Assembly (NCBI GenBank): GCA_030144725.1
Contig: JASKMD010000008.1
Location: forward strand, 14,030,915 to 14,094,914
Length of the DNA stretch: 64,000 bases
Origin: Haematococcus lacustris
Lineage: Eukaryota > Chlorophyta > Chlorophyceae > Chlamydomonadales > Haematococcaceae
Direction: 5' to 3'
This document shows, one piece after another, positions 32,812 through 42,500 of this stretch. The translations under genes and the position numbers were made by a program. The notes below the pieces were generated by a model. The model had not been told where the DNA came from. It worked only from the letters and a program-made list of their open reading frames with translations, and did no database searches. The first letter of the stretch is position 1, and every line of letters starts with the position of its first letter.

Positions 32812-32816
32812 CTGGG
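32812..32816. repeat. Target site duplication of the copia element, left (CTGGG)
   Basis: CTGGG abuts the left LTR and is repeated at 36524-36528 after the right LTR. Confidence 0.92.
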
Positions 32817-33056
32817 TGCGCGAGGGCACGACCGTGCCTTGTTACAAGTGTAAAGAGAAGAACAATTATATGCACATGAAGAGCGACTAGGCTGTAACTA
32901 TGTGCATAGCAATGCGGAACAACACCATACCTGCGCGAGGGCACGACCGTGCCGTCGTGCCTCACGCAGGAGTCTGCTTAAGTCCTACCGGTCACACAAA
33001 CACACACTACCCGGTGACGAAGAGTCGCCTCAATGGCTTGACTGTATTCTCTAACA
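32817..33056 (-). repeat. 3' LTR of copia element (left side)
   Basis: 240 bp, identical by eye to 36284-36523, with TG...CA ends. The LTR contains the word GCGCGAGGGCACGACCGTGCC twice, the second copy followed by a GTCGTGCC inverted partner that can form a hairpin. Confidence 0.93.
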
Positions 33057-33471
33057 CCCCCACTCAGGAAAGCCATTGCAATCAGTGTTAAGTTTAAGAA
33101 ACATATCCATGCGTGTCTGTGTACATGCTATGTGTTTCTAATGTACATGTGATGTAATGTACATGTGCATGCAGTCATGCTCAGATGTAAAAGCAATGCA
33201 GGTGCATGCAATGCTAGCAGGTTCTGCCAGCAGCTTGACTACGAAACATGTCTATGCAACATGCGTGTTTGTGTTGATGCTATGATTGTGCTCTAATGTA
33301 CATGTGCTCGAATGTACATGTGCATGCAGTCATGCTCAGATGTCAGACAGGTGCTATGCTGGCAGGTTCTGCCAGCAACTTAGGAAACTAACGTTGCATC
33401 ACACATGCCATGTCACTTGCTGCAGTCTATGTGTGGAGACCTCATGCTATAGCTGACCCCCATGCCATGCT
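33057..33471 (-). other. 3' untranslated part of the copia element
   Basis: Between the RNase H stop and the 3' LTR. It contains a duplicated segment of about 150 bp: ATGTACATGTGCATGCAGTCATGCTCAGATGT and GCAGGTTCTGCCAGCA-like words occur twice, around 33140-33230 and 33290-33380. The short purine-rich CTGAGTGGGGG next to 33056 is the likely polypurine tract. Confidence 0.7.
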
Positions 33472-34038
33472 CTAGCTGACCCCCATGCCCCGGACACAGC
33501 CATGAAGCAGCTGGGCTGACAGTGGCTTTGTTAGAGCATCAGCTACCATCTCTGTAGAGGGGCAGTGTGTGAAGACTACCTCCCCTCGTGCCTGGCGCTC
33601 CCGGGCCAGGTGGTGAGCCACAGCAATGTGCCTGCTGCGGCTGGACTCAACCGGATTCTTGATGAGGGCCACAGCCCCCTGGTTGTCACAGAAGATGGGG
33701 ATAGGGTCACAGCTGGCACCCAGGTGGTGCAGCACCTTGCGCAGAAACAGTGCCTCCTTCGTGGCTGCGGCTGCAGCCTGGGTCTCAGCCTCTGTGGTAG
33801 AGGCTGCCACTGTGGTTTGCAGCTGGCTGCGCCAGCTGATTGCTGCGCCGTTGAGCACAAAGACGGTGCCGCTGGTGCTGCGCATGCTGTCAGGGTCGCC
33901 AGCATAGTCGGCGTCAGCATAGTCTTGCAGCTGTGAGCTGCTGCTGCTGCTGTACACCAGGCCCCAGGCTGCTGTGCGCTTGAGGTAGCGTAGCAGGCCA
34001 GTAGCTGCCTGATGGTGCTGCAAGGTGGGTTGTTGCAT
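33472..34038 (-). CDS. Copia RNase H domain (remnant of pol)
   Basis: 188 codons. It starts with the last part of RT (HHQAATGLLRYLKRTAAWGL), followed by a Ty1/copia RNase H with YADADYAGD, STTEAE and the FCDNQGAVAL block, and ending near a KPL motif. The fingers-palm catalytic part of RT (YxDD) is missing. The frame is shifted relative to the upstream gag-protease frame, which stops at 34045, so this segment is not expressed as a simple fusion. Confidence 0.88.
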   Translation of the reverse strand: MQQPTLQHHQAATGLLRYLKRTAAWGLVYSSSSSSQLQDYADADYAGDPDSMRSTSGTVFVLNGAAISWRSQLQTTVAASTTEAETQAAAAATKEALFLRKVLHHLGASCDPIPIFCDNQGAVALIKNPVESSRSRHIAVAHHLARERQARGEVVFTHCPSTEMVADALTKPLSAQLLHGCVRGMGVS

Positions 34039-34044
34039 GGGCGG

Positions 34045-36225
34045 TCAGGGCGGGTCAGGGCGGTCCATGGGTTCCCGGTATGACTGCGGGTCAGTTGCAT
34101 GGCTGCCCCCACTGGCCCCACTGCCCCCACTGCCCCCACTACCCCCACTGCCCCCACTGCCCCCACTGCCCCCACTGGCCGCACTGGCCGCACTGGCCAG
34201 CAGGCTGACTGTGTCCTTGGACCTGACCGGCGGTATAATGCCAGGGCTGTAGGAGCTCGTGACTGGCTCACCGCCCCTGGGCCCGGCAGGTGCTGTACTG
34301 CCCGGGGGAACGGCACCCTTGCCGGCTACCGGGCTGGCCGCAATGCTACTGGCTGTAGGGTTGCTAGAAGGGACGGCACCCTTGCCAGCTATCCTGTCAG
34401 CTGCACCTGTTCCCTCTGCTGCACCAGCTGTTCCCCCACTGGCTGTGCTCACTTTAGTGGGCGCAGCCACCGCTGGTGCTGCCTGCTGCTCTGACTCATC
34501 CTCAACTACCGCTGGTGCTGAGCGGCGCAGCTCCACTTCCCCATCCGTTACCACGTTCTTGCTGATCTTGCCCTGCACCCTGTAGCTGCGGCAGCCCAGC
34601 TCACAACCCACTAAGATTCCCTTAGCTACCTTGTCTGGCTGCTGTGGCTGGTGGCACAGCGCAGCGCTCTGCTCTGCGCACACTGTCATGCACATGCTGT
34701 GGGAGGTTGGAGCAGGGATGGGCTGCTGATCCAGCACCAGCAGGTCTAGCCCACCGCACAAGGTGGCTGTTAGGAAAGGTCTGCCTGCTGTGCCGGGTGG
34801 GGAGAGATCGCACCCCCCCCTCCTAAAGCGAGGGACTATCCCACCCCTGAGCGCCTTCCCCATAGACAGCAGGTTGGCTGAAGCATCGGGCACATACAGC
34901 ACCCGCAGCAGCACAACCTCCCCAGCAGCTGTGCTGAACCTGACACTGCCCTCTCCCCATGCTGTCATCTGTGCCCCGTTGGCTACCTCTATGGCATGCG
35001 GGGGCTGTGTCGGCTGGTAATCATGCAGCATGTCTAGGTTGCAAGTGACGTGTCGGCTGCAGCCTGAGTCTAGCAGCCACTGTGTGCGCAGCGGTGTGGC
35101 TGTGGCTGCAGTGCCCGCAGCAGCTGCTGCTACATCTATTGCTGCAAAGGACATAGTGGGTGGGGTGTTGCTGCTGCTACCAGCCAGGTGAGCAGAGTGC
35201 CTGCGTGGGCTGCTGCCACGCACTGCCGGTGTGGGTGGCCTGTGAGCCACTGAGCGGCCATGGTGGGGGCTGTCTGCTGCCGCCCCCCTGTCCCACGGTG
35301 GTCTGGGGCACTCTGACTTGTAGTGCCCAAGCTCACCACAGTTGTAGCACTCCACGCCCTCTCTATTGGCTGAGTTGTGCCTACCCCGCCCCCTGCCCCG
35401 CCTGTGCCCTTCACCCCCTTCACCCCCTGCACCCCGCCCATGGCTGCCAACCCTGCCCGGCCCACCGTGTGCCAGAAGGGCGACGCCTCCCGCAGCTGAC
35501 TGCCGGTGCTGCAGCACCTGCCCGTGCATTAGCAGTGCTGGCAGCGCAGAAGCAAATGTGACAGCTGTATCGCGTTGGGTGAGCATAGGGTTGGAGACGG
35601 GGTCAAATTCTGGCTGCAGGCCGCGCAGCGCAAAGTAGAGGGTGTCGACAATGGGTGGGCTGCCGGCTGGGTTTGCTTCTGCATGCAGCTGCTCTGCATG
35701 TGCCCAATACTCTGTGACTGACTGACCCGGCAGCATACCAAGGCGCGTCACTTTCTCTAGCAGAACCCCCCTGCTGGCCAAGGCCCGCTGCGCGTGCAGG
35801 CCTGCCAGGGCATCCCACAGCCCTCGGGCCGTAGGGTTCGCCTCGCACACTGACCGGTATCGAGTGGCGTCCACCGTCAGACAGATGAAGGCGTGTGCCC
35901 GCAGCTCCTGGTCGCGGTCCACAGTTGCTGGCAGCGGGAGAGCAGGAGTGGCTGCGGGGGTAGCGGCCCGCGGGCGCGCTTGAGCAGAGGAGCCGGCTTC
36001 TGCCTGATCAGTGCCCTCGGGCACTGAAGGAGTAGTGCCCGCGGGCACTGACGCTCGGGTGCCCGCAGGCACTGTGGGAGTGGTGCCCGCAAGCACCGGT
36101 GCCACGATCACTGCGTCCAGCAGGCCGGCGAGGGCGAGTGCGTTCTTGCACTCCCAACTCCACTTCGAATAGTTGTGCCCCATCAGAGTCTCCACGTCCG
36201 CCGCAGCGGCGCGTACTGAAATCAT
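34045..36225 (-). CDS. gag: Copia Gag-protease with integrase remnant
   Basis: 726 codons. The N-terminus (about 1-240) is copia Gag with an inserted run of PAGTT/VPAGT repeats (45-75). A zinc knuckle CYNCGELGHYKSEC lies at 293-306. The protease active site is LLDSGCSRHVT (Asp about 386). After residue about 528 the sequence jumps to the C-terminal integrase piece (KGILVGCELGCRSYRVQGK), showing deletion of the integrase catalytic core. A Gly/Ser repeat region follows, then the first residues of RT (SYREPMDRPD) and a stop. The start at 36225 is 58 bases inside the 5' LTR. Confidence 0.9.
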   Translation of the reverse strand: MISVRAAAADVETLMGHNYSKWSWECKNALALAGLLDAVIVAPVLAGTTPTVPAGTRASVPAGTTPSVPEGTDQAEAGSSAQARPRAATPAATPALPLPATVDRDQELRAHAFICLTVDATRYRSVCEANPTARGLWDALAGLHAQRALASRGVLLEKVTRLGMLPGQSVTEYWAHAEQLHAEANPAGSPPIVDTLYFALRGLQPEFDPVSNPMLTQRDTAVTFASALPALLMHGQVLQHRQSAAGGVALLAHGGPGRVGSHGRGAGGEGGEGHRRGRGRGRHNSANREGVECYNCGELGHYKSECPRPPWDRGAAADSPHHGRSVAHRPPTPAVRGSSPRRHSAHLAGSSSNTPPTMSFAAIDVAAAAAGTAATATPLRTQWLLDSGCSRHVTCNLDMLHDYQPTQPPHAIEVANGAQMTAWGEGSVRFSTAAGEVVLLRVLYVPDASANLLSMGKALRGGIVPRFRRGGCDLSPPGTAGRPFLTATLCGGLDLLVLDQQPIPAPTSHSMCMTVCAEQSAALCHQPQQPDKVAKGILVGCELGCRSYRVQGKISKNVVTDGEVELRRSAPAVVEDESEQQAAPAVAAPTKVSTASGGTAGAAEGTGAADRIAGKGAVPSSNPTASSIAASPVAGKGAVPPGSTAPAGPRGGEPVTSSYSPGIIPPVRSKDTVSLLASAASAASGGSGGSGGSGGSGGSGGSGASGGSHATDPQSYREPMDRPDPP

Positions 36226-36270
36226 CTTGTGGCCCTTCCTCGGTTAGAAGCCACTTGCACTGGCAATGGG

Positions 36271-36283
36271 TGGGCCCATAACC
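36271..36283 (-). promoter_or_regulatory. Primer binding site for half of initiator Met-tRNA
   Basis: The 13 bases next to the 5' LTR read TGGGCCCATAACC on the plus strand, i.e. GGTTATGGGCCCA on the element's sense strand. This is complementary to the anticodon stem-loop of eukaryotic initiator tRNA-Met (contains CAU). Priming from an internally cleaved tRNA half is known for Drosophila copia and some algal copia elements. Confidence 0.8.
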
Positions 36284-36523
36284 TGCGCGAGGGCACGACC
36301 GTGCCTTGTTACAAGTGTAAAGAGAAGAACAATTATATGCACATGAAGAGCGACTAGGCTGTAACTATGTGCATAGCAATGCGGAACAACACCATACCTG
36401 CGCGAGGGCACGACCGTGCCGTCGTGCCTCACGCAGGAGTCTGCTTAAGTCCTACCGGTCACACAAACACACACTACCCGGTGACGAAGAGTCGCCTCAA
36501 TGGCTTGACTGTATTCTCTAACA
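36284..36523 (-). repeat. 5' LTR of copia element (right side)
   Basis: 240 bp, no difference from 32817-33056 found. Followed by CTGGG (36524-36528). Confidence 0.93.
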
Positions 36524-36847
36524 CTGGGGAGACGGCGCGCTTGCGGTTCCTTTTCGGGGACATCACAGGGACTGAGCAACACCATCGGAGCGGAGTGGCC
36601 GAGCTGGGGGGTGCATCAGGACGCCGTCCAATCGGAGGGCCGGCAACCGGAGTGTGCCGGAAGCGAGGTCCATTACATATAGTTACATGGTGTTGTCCCC
36701 ACAGTGTATAGGATTCAGGGACACCACCTAACTCCACCAAACTCCACAAGACTTGGTTACAGTCTGCTGTGGGGCTTGTCAGCTTGCCGGGGATAACTGT
36801 CATCATCCATGTGGCCTACCAGCTGCATCACTGTGGCTGTAGCTGCA

Positions 36848-36962
36848 CCTTTTCAAGCAACTTGGGTTTCCCGTGAAAATACACGGTTGTTCGCAGGTGT
36901 AAATGGGTTGGACCCTCAGGTACCGGGCAGCAGGCTGTGGGCGCCGCCTTGCCCCCCACAGC
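36848..36962. repeat. Dispersed repeat unit, copy interrupted by a MITE
   Basis: TTTTCAAGCAACTTGGGTTT... to GCCTTGCCCCCCACAGC matches 39359-39471 with a few substitutions, and a shorter reverse-complement copy lies at about 61368-61425. The MITE 36963-37416 is inserted at its right end. Confidence 0.85.
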
Positions 36963-37416
36963 CAGTGTTGTGAAAACTTCAGATTTTCATTCAGATTTTC
37001 AATGAAAATTTTCTCATCTGAAAACCTGAACGTGCTGCCCGCGGTCAGATCGCAGATCGGGTGTTGCAGAGTGATTGGCTGTGCTGTGATTAACTTGGCT
37101 GGCGCCAGCGCGATACAGCCACAGCGGAAGAAGCGCAAGCCAGAAAACGCCACAGATGGCGGATCCACGGACAGCATGGACGGCTTGCATCTTTTAAAAT
37201 GGCTTGCATGTCTGACCTTTGGCAACCTAAGTATTTCTGCATTTCAAACAGTGCAGGCCTACAAACAAGTCGCGTTTGAAAGGATAGGCTGAGAACCAGC
37301 GGCATCCGCTCAGTTTCACTGACGATGAAACTCTTTCAGTTTTTCAATGAAACACTTTCAATTTCATTGAAAATCTGAAAATTGAAAATCTGAAAATCTG
37401 AAGATTCACAACACTG
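36963..37416. mobile_element. hAT-type MITE (454 bp)
   Basis: The terminal inverted repeats begin CAGTGTTGTGAA on both sides and share a following TTCAGATTTTCA block. The subterminal regions carry many copies of CAGATTTTCA / TGAAAATCTG, as in hAT transposase-binding zones. Flanks are CCCACAGC (left) and CTCACAGC (right), an 8-bp duplication with one change. The related unit near 39465 reads CTCACAGC without an insert. There is no coding capacity, so it must be mobilised by a hAT transposase elsewhere. Confidence 0.88.
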
Positions 37417-37436
37417 CTCACAGCTGCTCAGCGGCG

Positions 37437-37495
37437 ACTGGTTCCTGCTGCGCACTGACCCTACCTCGTCATGCCCTGCAGCCAGTGAACGCGGC
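37437..37495 (+). repeat. 59-bp fragment matching the last AP2 intron-exon junction
   Basis: ACTGGTTCCTGCTGCGCACT... to GCCAGTGAACGCGGC equals bases 22096-22154 (and 1561-1619) except for one base. The fragment contains the CAG splice acceptor and the first codons of AP2 exon 9. It sits in a block of about 79 bp that is absent from the related unit near 39471. Confidence 0.85.
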
Positions 37496-37499
37496 TTGC

Positions 37500-39069
37500 A
37501 CGCCATATACAGTCCTTCAGTAGGACTGCACTTGTTAATGCCATCGACAAAGGCACCCTTTGCACCCTATGGAGGTGCCATGGGGGTGCAGCCAATGGCG
37601 GGGGTGACCACTTATTAATGTAATCAACAAAGGCAGGTGAGCATACGGCTTTGCAGCAGGTGGCATCCAGAGCGGCAGCTACCAATCACTCCCTACGGGC
37701 TGCTCGACGCCGCCTCCAGGGTCAGGTGCATATCTACCGGCACAAACGCCGCCCCCTGCTGGTTTTGGAGCAGCACCCCGTCTCAATGGAGGTGTTGAGG
37801 CGGTGTGCAGAGGCTGGCTACGGAAGGCTGGATAGCCATGGCCGGCCCATGGGCAGCATGGCGGAGCAGCTCAGCCCAGCACCCTCACCAACTGACATCT
37901 TCATTCCAACTCAAGAGGGGAAAAAAGGGGAAGGCAGGGTGGCGTGGGTGGGAAGGGGCTGGGAGAGAGTGGAAGGGGGTGGAACGGAGTGGGAGGGGGT
38001 GGGAGGGGGGGGCTGAGGGGAGGGTTGAGGGGGGGCTGAGGCTGGGAATAACCGCATGTCTTTGCTCTGCTGCCTGCCTGCCTGCTCTGCTCTGCTGCCT
38101 GCTCTGCTCTGCTACCTGCTCTGCTCTGCTGCTGCCTGCCTGCTCTGCTCTGCTGCCTGCCTGCCTGCTGGTGCACCCCCTCAGCAGCAGCAACAGCTGG
38201 CAGCGGCAAGCACGTCACGTAAGCGTGAGGCACCCGCAGCTAACAAGTCGAGGGCAGCAAAGCGAGGTGAGACGACACCACGTACTGCACCTAGCACCTT
38301 GTTATGCGTAGTAGAGCAGCCGGTAATGCACTAGCGCCAGCAGCAGCTCCCAAAGCTGATAGTGGTATTCAGGTGTCACGACTGCCGTCGTCGCGTCCAC
38401 ATGCCAATAGCAAATCATGTCCCGACTGCTGCTGCGCGTTGCAGGTGCCACTCACAACAGTGTGGCGAAGCGTGCTAGTGCGGCGCGCCTCGCATGGGGC
38501 GAAACCGCATGAATTCAAATGTGGAACTTTGGGCAGGCACTGAGCACCGCTGAGAGCGAGATAGTTTTTGCTGCGTCGGCCATCTCGTAGCTTTAAGTCT
38601 CCTCTGTTTAAAGCACTGTTTACATATATTTGTGACTGAGTGGCTGCGGAGATACGGGCTTCCTATCACAGGGGGGTGGTTTTCAGGTAGTTGGGAACGC
38701 CTGACCCCTACCTCTCCTTCACCCATCTCCGTATCCATCACCCCCCATCACCCTGACCACCGAGCCAAGCCCGTAGCCCCGCTCAGCCACTCACCCACCC
38801 ACCTCTCAATCCCTAACCATGAAGAGTACCAAGAAGAGATTAGGCAAGCAGCACAGCGGTCAGCAAAGGCAGAGCGCCAGATCACAGAAGCAGCGCACAA
38901 GGTGGGGAGGGTTGTGGTTAATGTGGGTGACCACGCGTGCCAAGAGCGGCTTGCAGCGGCCCATACTTTTGCCTTTGGGGGGCGTGATTTTGGCCACTCA
39001 GCCACTCACCCACCCACATTCCTATGATAGGAATCCTATCACAGGGGGGTGGTTTTCAGGTAGTTGGGA
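37500..39069. other. Repeat mosaic with weak coding traces
   Basis: Pieces recognisable here: a unit with ATATACAGTCCTTCAGTAGGACTGCACTTG (37503-37545; also 39473-39515); a plus-strand open stretch 37651-37915 whose peptide includes VHIYRHKRRPLLVLEQHPVS and looks exon-like but is unrecognised; a CTGCT/CTGCCTG simple repeat at 38065-38170; a Gln/Lys-rich possible exon around 38180-38300; and a 45-bp word (CCTATCACAGGGGGGTGG...) at 38662-38704 that recurs at 39034-39077. No complete gene. Confidence 0.4.
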
Positions 39070-39350
39070 ACGCCTGAGGCCAAGACACAAAGGCGGGGAC
39101 ACAAACAGTGCGGGGACACATAAGGCGGGGGCGGCACCTGACGTCTGCGCGTGGTCCAGCCATCCCGACGCTCCTGTCGTTGCTTGCCTTGAGCGGAACG
39201 AGACGCTGCGATGGAACCAACAGGAGCGACGGGTTATCACACATCGCGTAACTCACGTAGCCCACAGTCGGCTAGGGACACGAACCTTTCTGTTTCTTTC
39301 CCGGGCCCTTCCGCTTGTTCTTAGCCATCACGCGATGCGCAGGGCGACGG
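39070..39350. repeat. Empty-site paralogue of the chromovirus target
   Basis: This unit runs uninterrupted through GACGGGTTATCACACATCGCG, exactly where the unit at 25596/31774 is split by the 6177-bp element. It therefore shows the pre-insertion state, with a single GTTAT. Confidence 0.92.
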
Positions 39351-39358
39351 GCGGTGGC

Positions 39359-39515
39359 CTTTTCAAGCAACTTGGGTTTCCCGTGAAAATACACGGTTGT
39401 TCGCAGTTGTAAATGGATTGGACCCTCAGGTACCGGGCAGCAGGCTGTGGGCGCCACCTTGCCCCTCACAGCCATATACAGTCCTTCAGTAGGACTGCAC
39501 TTGTTAATGCAGTAG
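39359..39515. repeat. Dispersed repeat unit without the MITE
   Basis: Same family as 36848-36962 plus 37503-37545. Here CTCACAGC is directly followed by CATATACAG, giving the pre-insertion structure for the hAT MITE and for the AP2-derived fragment. Confidence 0.85.
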
Positions 39516-39596
39516 ACAAAGCACCATTTGCACACTATGGAGCAAAGCAAGAAACCGCTCAGCAGGCGAAAGACAGGGCCGTGCCACACCGAGTGA

Positions 39597-42500
39597 CTAG
39601 GCTGGGACTGGTTCCCGCTCTGCTGCTTGGCTGCGCCGCCTCTGCACTTCCAGGTGCACCAGCAGAGCGCTGATGTCCGCTGGGTTTACGCCGCCGATCC
39701 TTGCGGCCTGTCCAATGTCCGTGGGGCGCACCTGCATGGCGTGCACATGTGCTGCTTGCTTAATATACGAGGTACTCCCTGACGGCTTGCACATTGAAAC
39801 ACAGGCACAGCAACCGCAGACTCTATCCAGTCCATGACTTGGGGTTCAGCTTGCCGAGTGCAGAGCTGCGTCATGGAATGTCAGCACAACTGCGGTGCTA
39901 AGGTGGGACAGTAACGAAAGACTCCATGCAGATCAGTCATGCACACCAGGGGCTAGGTCACTGACCTTGGCCAACTTTTCCCGTGCCTCCATACTCAACG
40001 TGCCAATGGAGTGATAGTCCAGCTCTGATGGCAGCTTGCGGGAGGTCTTGGCGGCTAGCTGGCTCAGCTGCGAGGCAGCCACACCACAATGCTTACTTTG
40101 TGTATTTCCATAGTTTCATGACCTGTATTTCATAACCTTTCCTTGCAACAGGGACAGCCTTTACAGCCTATTAATCCATGGAGGCTGCATCACCTCAACA
40201 CATTACACAGCGTGCAGGCAGTGGGCATCCTTAGGGCATCAAACACAGATGGTTATGCAGCCCAGGAGGCAGTGGACACATGACCCCAGTCCCCAGCGCC
40301 AGGCTGCGCTGCATTCTTGTCTGACCATGCCTAGCACTTCCTGGCCTTGCCTCATGGTGCCCTGTCCCAGGTACTGCTGGCCCCAGGGCAGTCACCTGCT
40401 TCTCCTGTCGAGTTATGAAACCGGCGTACTTGATCTCAATCTCCACCCCCTCCTTCTCCATTGCCTGCAAGCCCGGAGCGCCGTAGCCATGCCGGTCTAA
40501 GGAGCTGCAGGCATCAGGGTGGGCCATGGGGGGTGAGTTGTGCAGCACCGTGCTGTGAACTTCGGTCCATGTGTTGAACCAGAGTGCTGGGCTGTGCTCC
40601 CCTAATGGGATGTGCTGGTCCTCATGTGCTGGCTGCATCTCTCTTATAGATACCAGAGCACTTCTACACAGGATAACCTGGTCGGCTGCCGGCTGGGACA
40701 CATAGCAGTGGGACAGGGCAGGAGAGCAAAAGGGGTGCAGCAGGGTGCAGCAGGCATGGAGGTTGACGACCCAGTCACATCCCGCCCCATCTGCCCTGCA
40801 CCACATCACCCAGCCTAGCATACCCCACCCAGCCCAGCCTGCTGCACCCACCCCATCCTCACCTGCCTAAGCTGCCTAGCCGCCCTGTCAGCCCTCCCTC
40901 CCCTGCCTACCCGCCATACCCTGCCCGCATGTCCTGCCCTGCCTTGTCTGCCCAGCCCGCCCCACCTGCCCAGCCCAGCCGCTCACTTGTAATGCACATG
41001 GGGGCGGCGCAGCAGCTCCTCCAGGGTGGCGGAGCGCAGCAGGGGCTGGCCACTGAGCTGGGCCGCCTCCTGGCTTAGTGCGCAGCCCTCGCTCACCCGC
41101 ACCTGACCCAGCCGCTGCGCCTCAGCCGCCATGGCAGCCTGCACACTGGGACGGCAGCATGACTCATGTGCACTGTGCACACACAGTAGGCACACAGTTT
41201 GTTACAGTACGGGGGGTTTAGGGGTATGTGCAAGGGGGTAGGCGCAAGGGGGAAGGCGCAAGGGGGTAGGTGCAAGGGGGTAGGTGCAAGTCAGAGTGGT
41301 GGGCCACAGCACCTGCTTGTCGCAGTACAACTGCCAGCGCCGGTCATCGACAAGGCCTAGCTCACGGCCCAGGGGCGTCAGGCGGCGGTCAGCATTGTCC
41401 GCCCGCAGCAGCAAGCGGTACTCTGACCTGTGGCGGTCAGCACAGCCACCATGCACCAGGCAGCGTGCAGCTGCGGTGCCAATGAGCCATGGGAGTAGCT
41501 AGCATGCAATCATTGCGCTCAGCACCTCTCCGCAAAACCTGCCAGCCACTCAGCCAGCCTTCCACGCAGCACTCACAGCAACCACCAAGCACACTGTAGT
41601 GCCTGCCAGGCCGCCAGCAGCCCTTTAGGGCAGCCCTGACCTGACCTGCTGGTGAGCATGCGGTAGGGTTCGCGCAAGTCCTTGGTGACCAGGTCGTCCA
41701 CCAAGGTGCCCAGGTAGCTGCTGTCACGCCCCAGGCTGACGGGCGCCTGCACACACCACCACAAACCAGGCACCCAGCCTCTGCAGGAAAAGAACAACAA
41801 ACAGCAAACGACAAGGGAGAGAACAGCTAACCTGGTCACCTGAGCATTGAGCCAGTGTTTAGGAGGGGCGCAGGGTTATGGTGGGCAGGCAGGCAAGGGG
41901 AGGGAGGGGAAGGCAGTGTGGTTGGTACGAGGCAGCGCAGGGAATGACTGGATGGCTGCATTACCACCTCAGGCAGCCTGGCATGCAGTGCCATCTCACT
42001 ATCTGTCGGTCTGTCACACGTATGATGGTGTCAGGGTCCAGCACCCAATGTCTTGTGCACACCTGGACACCTGCGCCCACTGCATACAGCCTACACAGCT
42101 GCATTCAGGGCTGCCAGCTCCCCCACAGCTAGCTTGCTGAGACCAGGTCCTGGCTCCTGGCCACCCTCCTACACCCTCACACACACCATCGCCACCCTGC
42201 CTTGCCTCACCCTGCTCATACAGTGTCTGTCACCCAGCTTCAGCCCAGCTCCCCTCAACTGCCACCCTGCAGCCCAGCCCACCCCAGCCCCCCGCCCCTA
42301 GCCACCTTGTCCTGCGCCCGCCTGGCTGCATTCACGCCTGCCAGCAGCCCCTGTGCCGCGGCCTCCTCATAGCCTGTGGTGCCATTGAGCTGGCCTGAAA
42401 AGAACAGGCCCCGCACGCGCTTTGTCTCCAGGGTGTTGCTGCACTGGTGGGCGGGCAGGTAGTCGTACTCCACTGCATAGGCTGGCTTCAACATCTTGCA

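Larger units (their letters stand above)
32817..36523 (-). mobile_element. Non-autonomous Ty1/copia element (3707 bp)
   Basis: 240-bp LTRs at 32817-33056 and 36284-36523 look identical and are flanked by the 5-bp duplication CTGGG. On the minus strand the internal part has a half-tRNA primer site, gag with a zinc knuckle, protease, a small C-terminal piece of integrase, and the end of RT plus RNase H. The integrase core and nearly all of RT are absent, so the element must depend on an intact relative. Identical LTRs mean it moved recently despite this. Confidence 0.93.
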
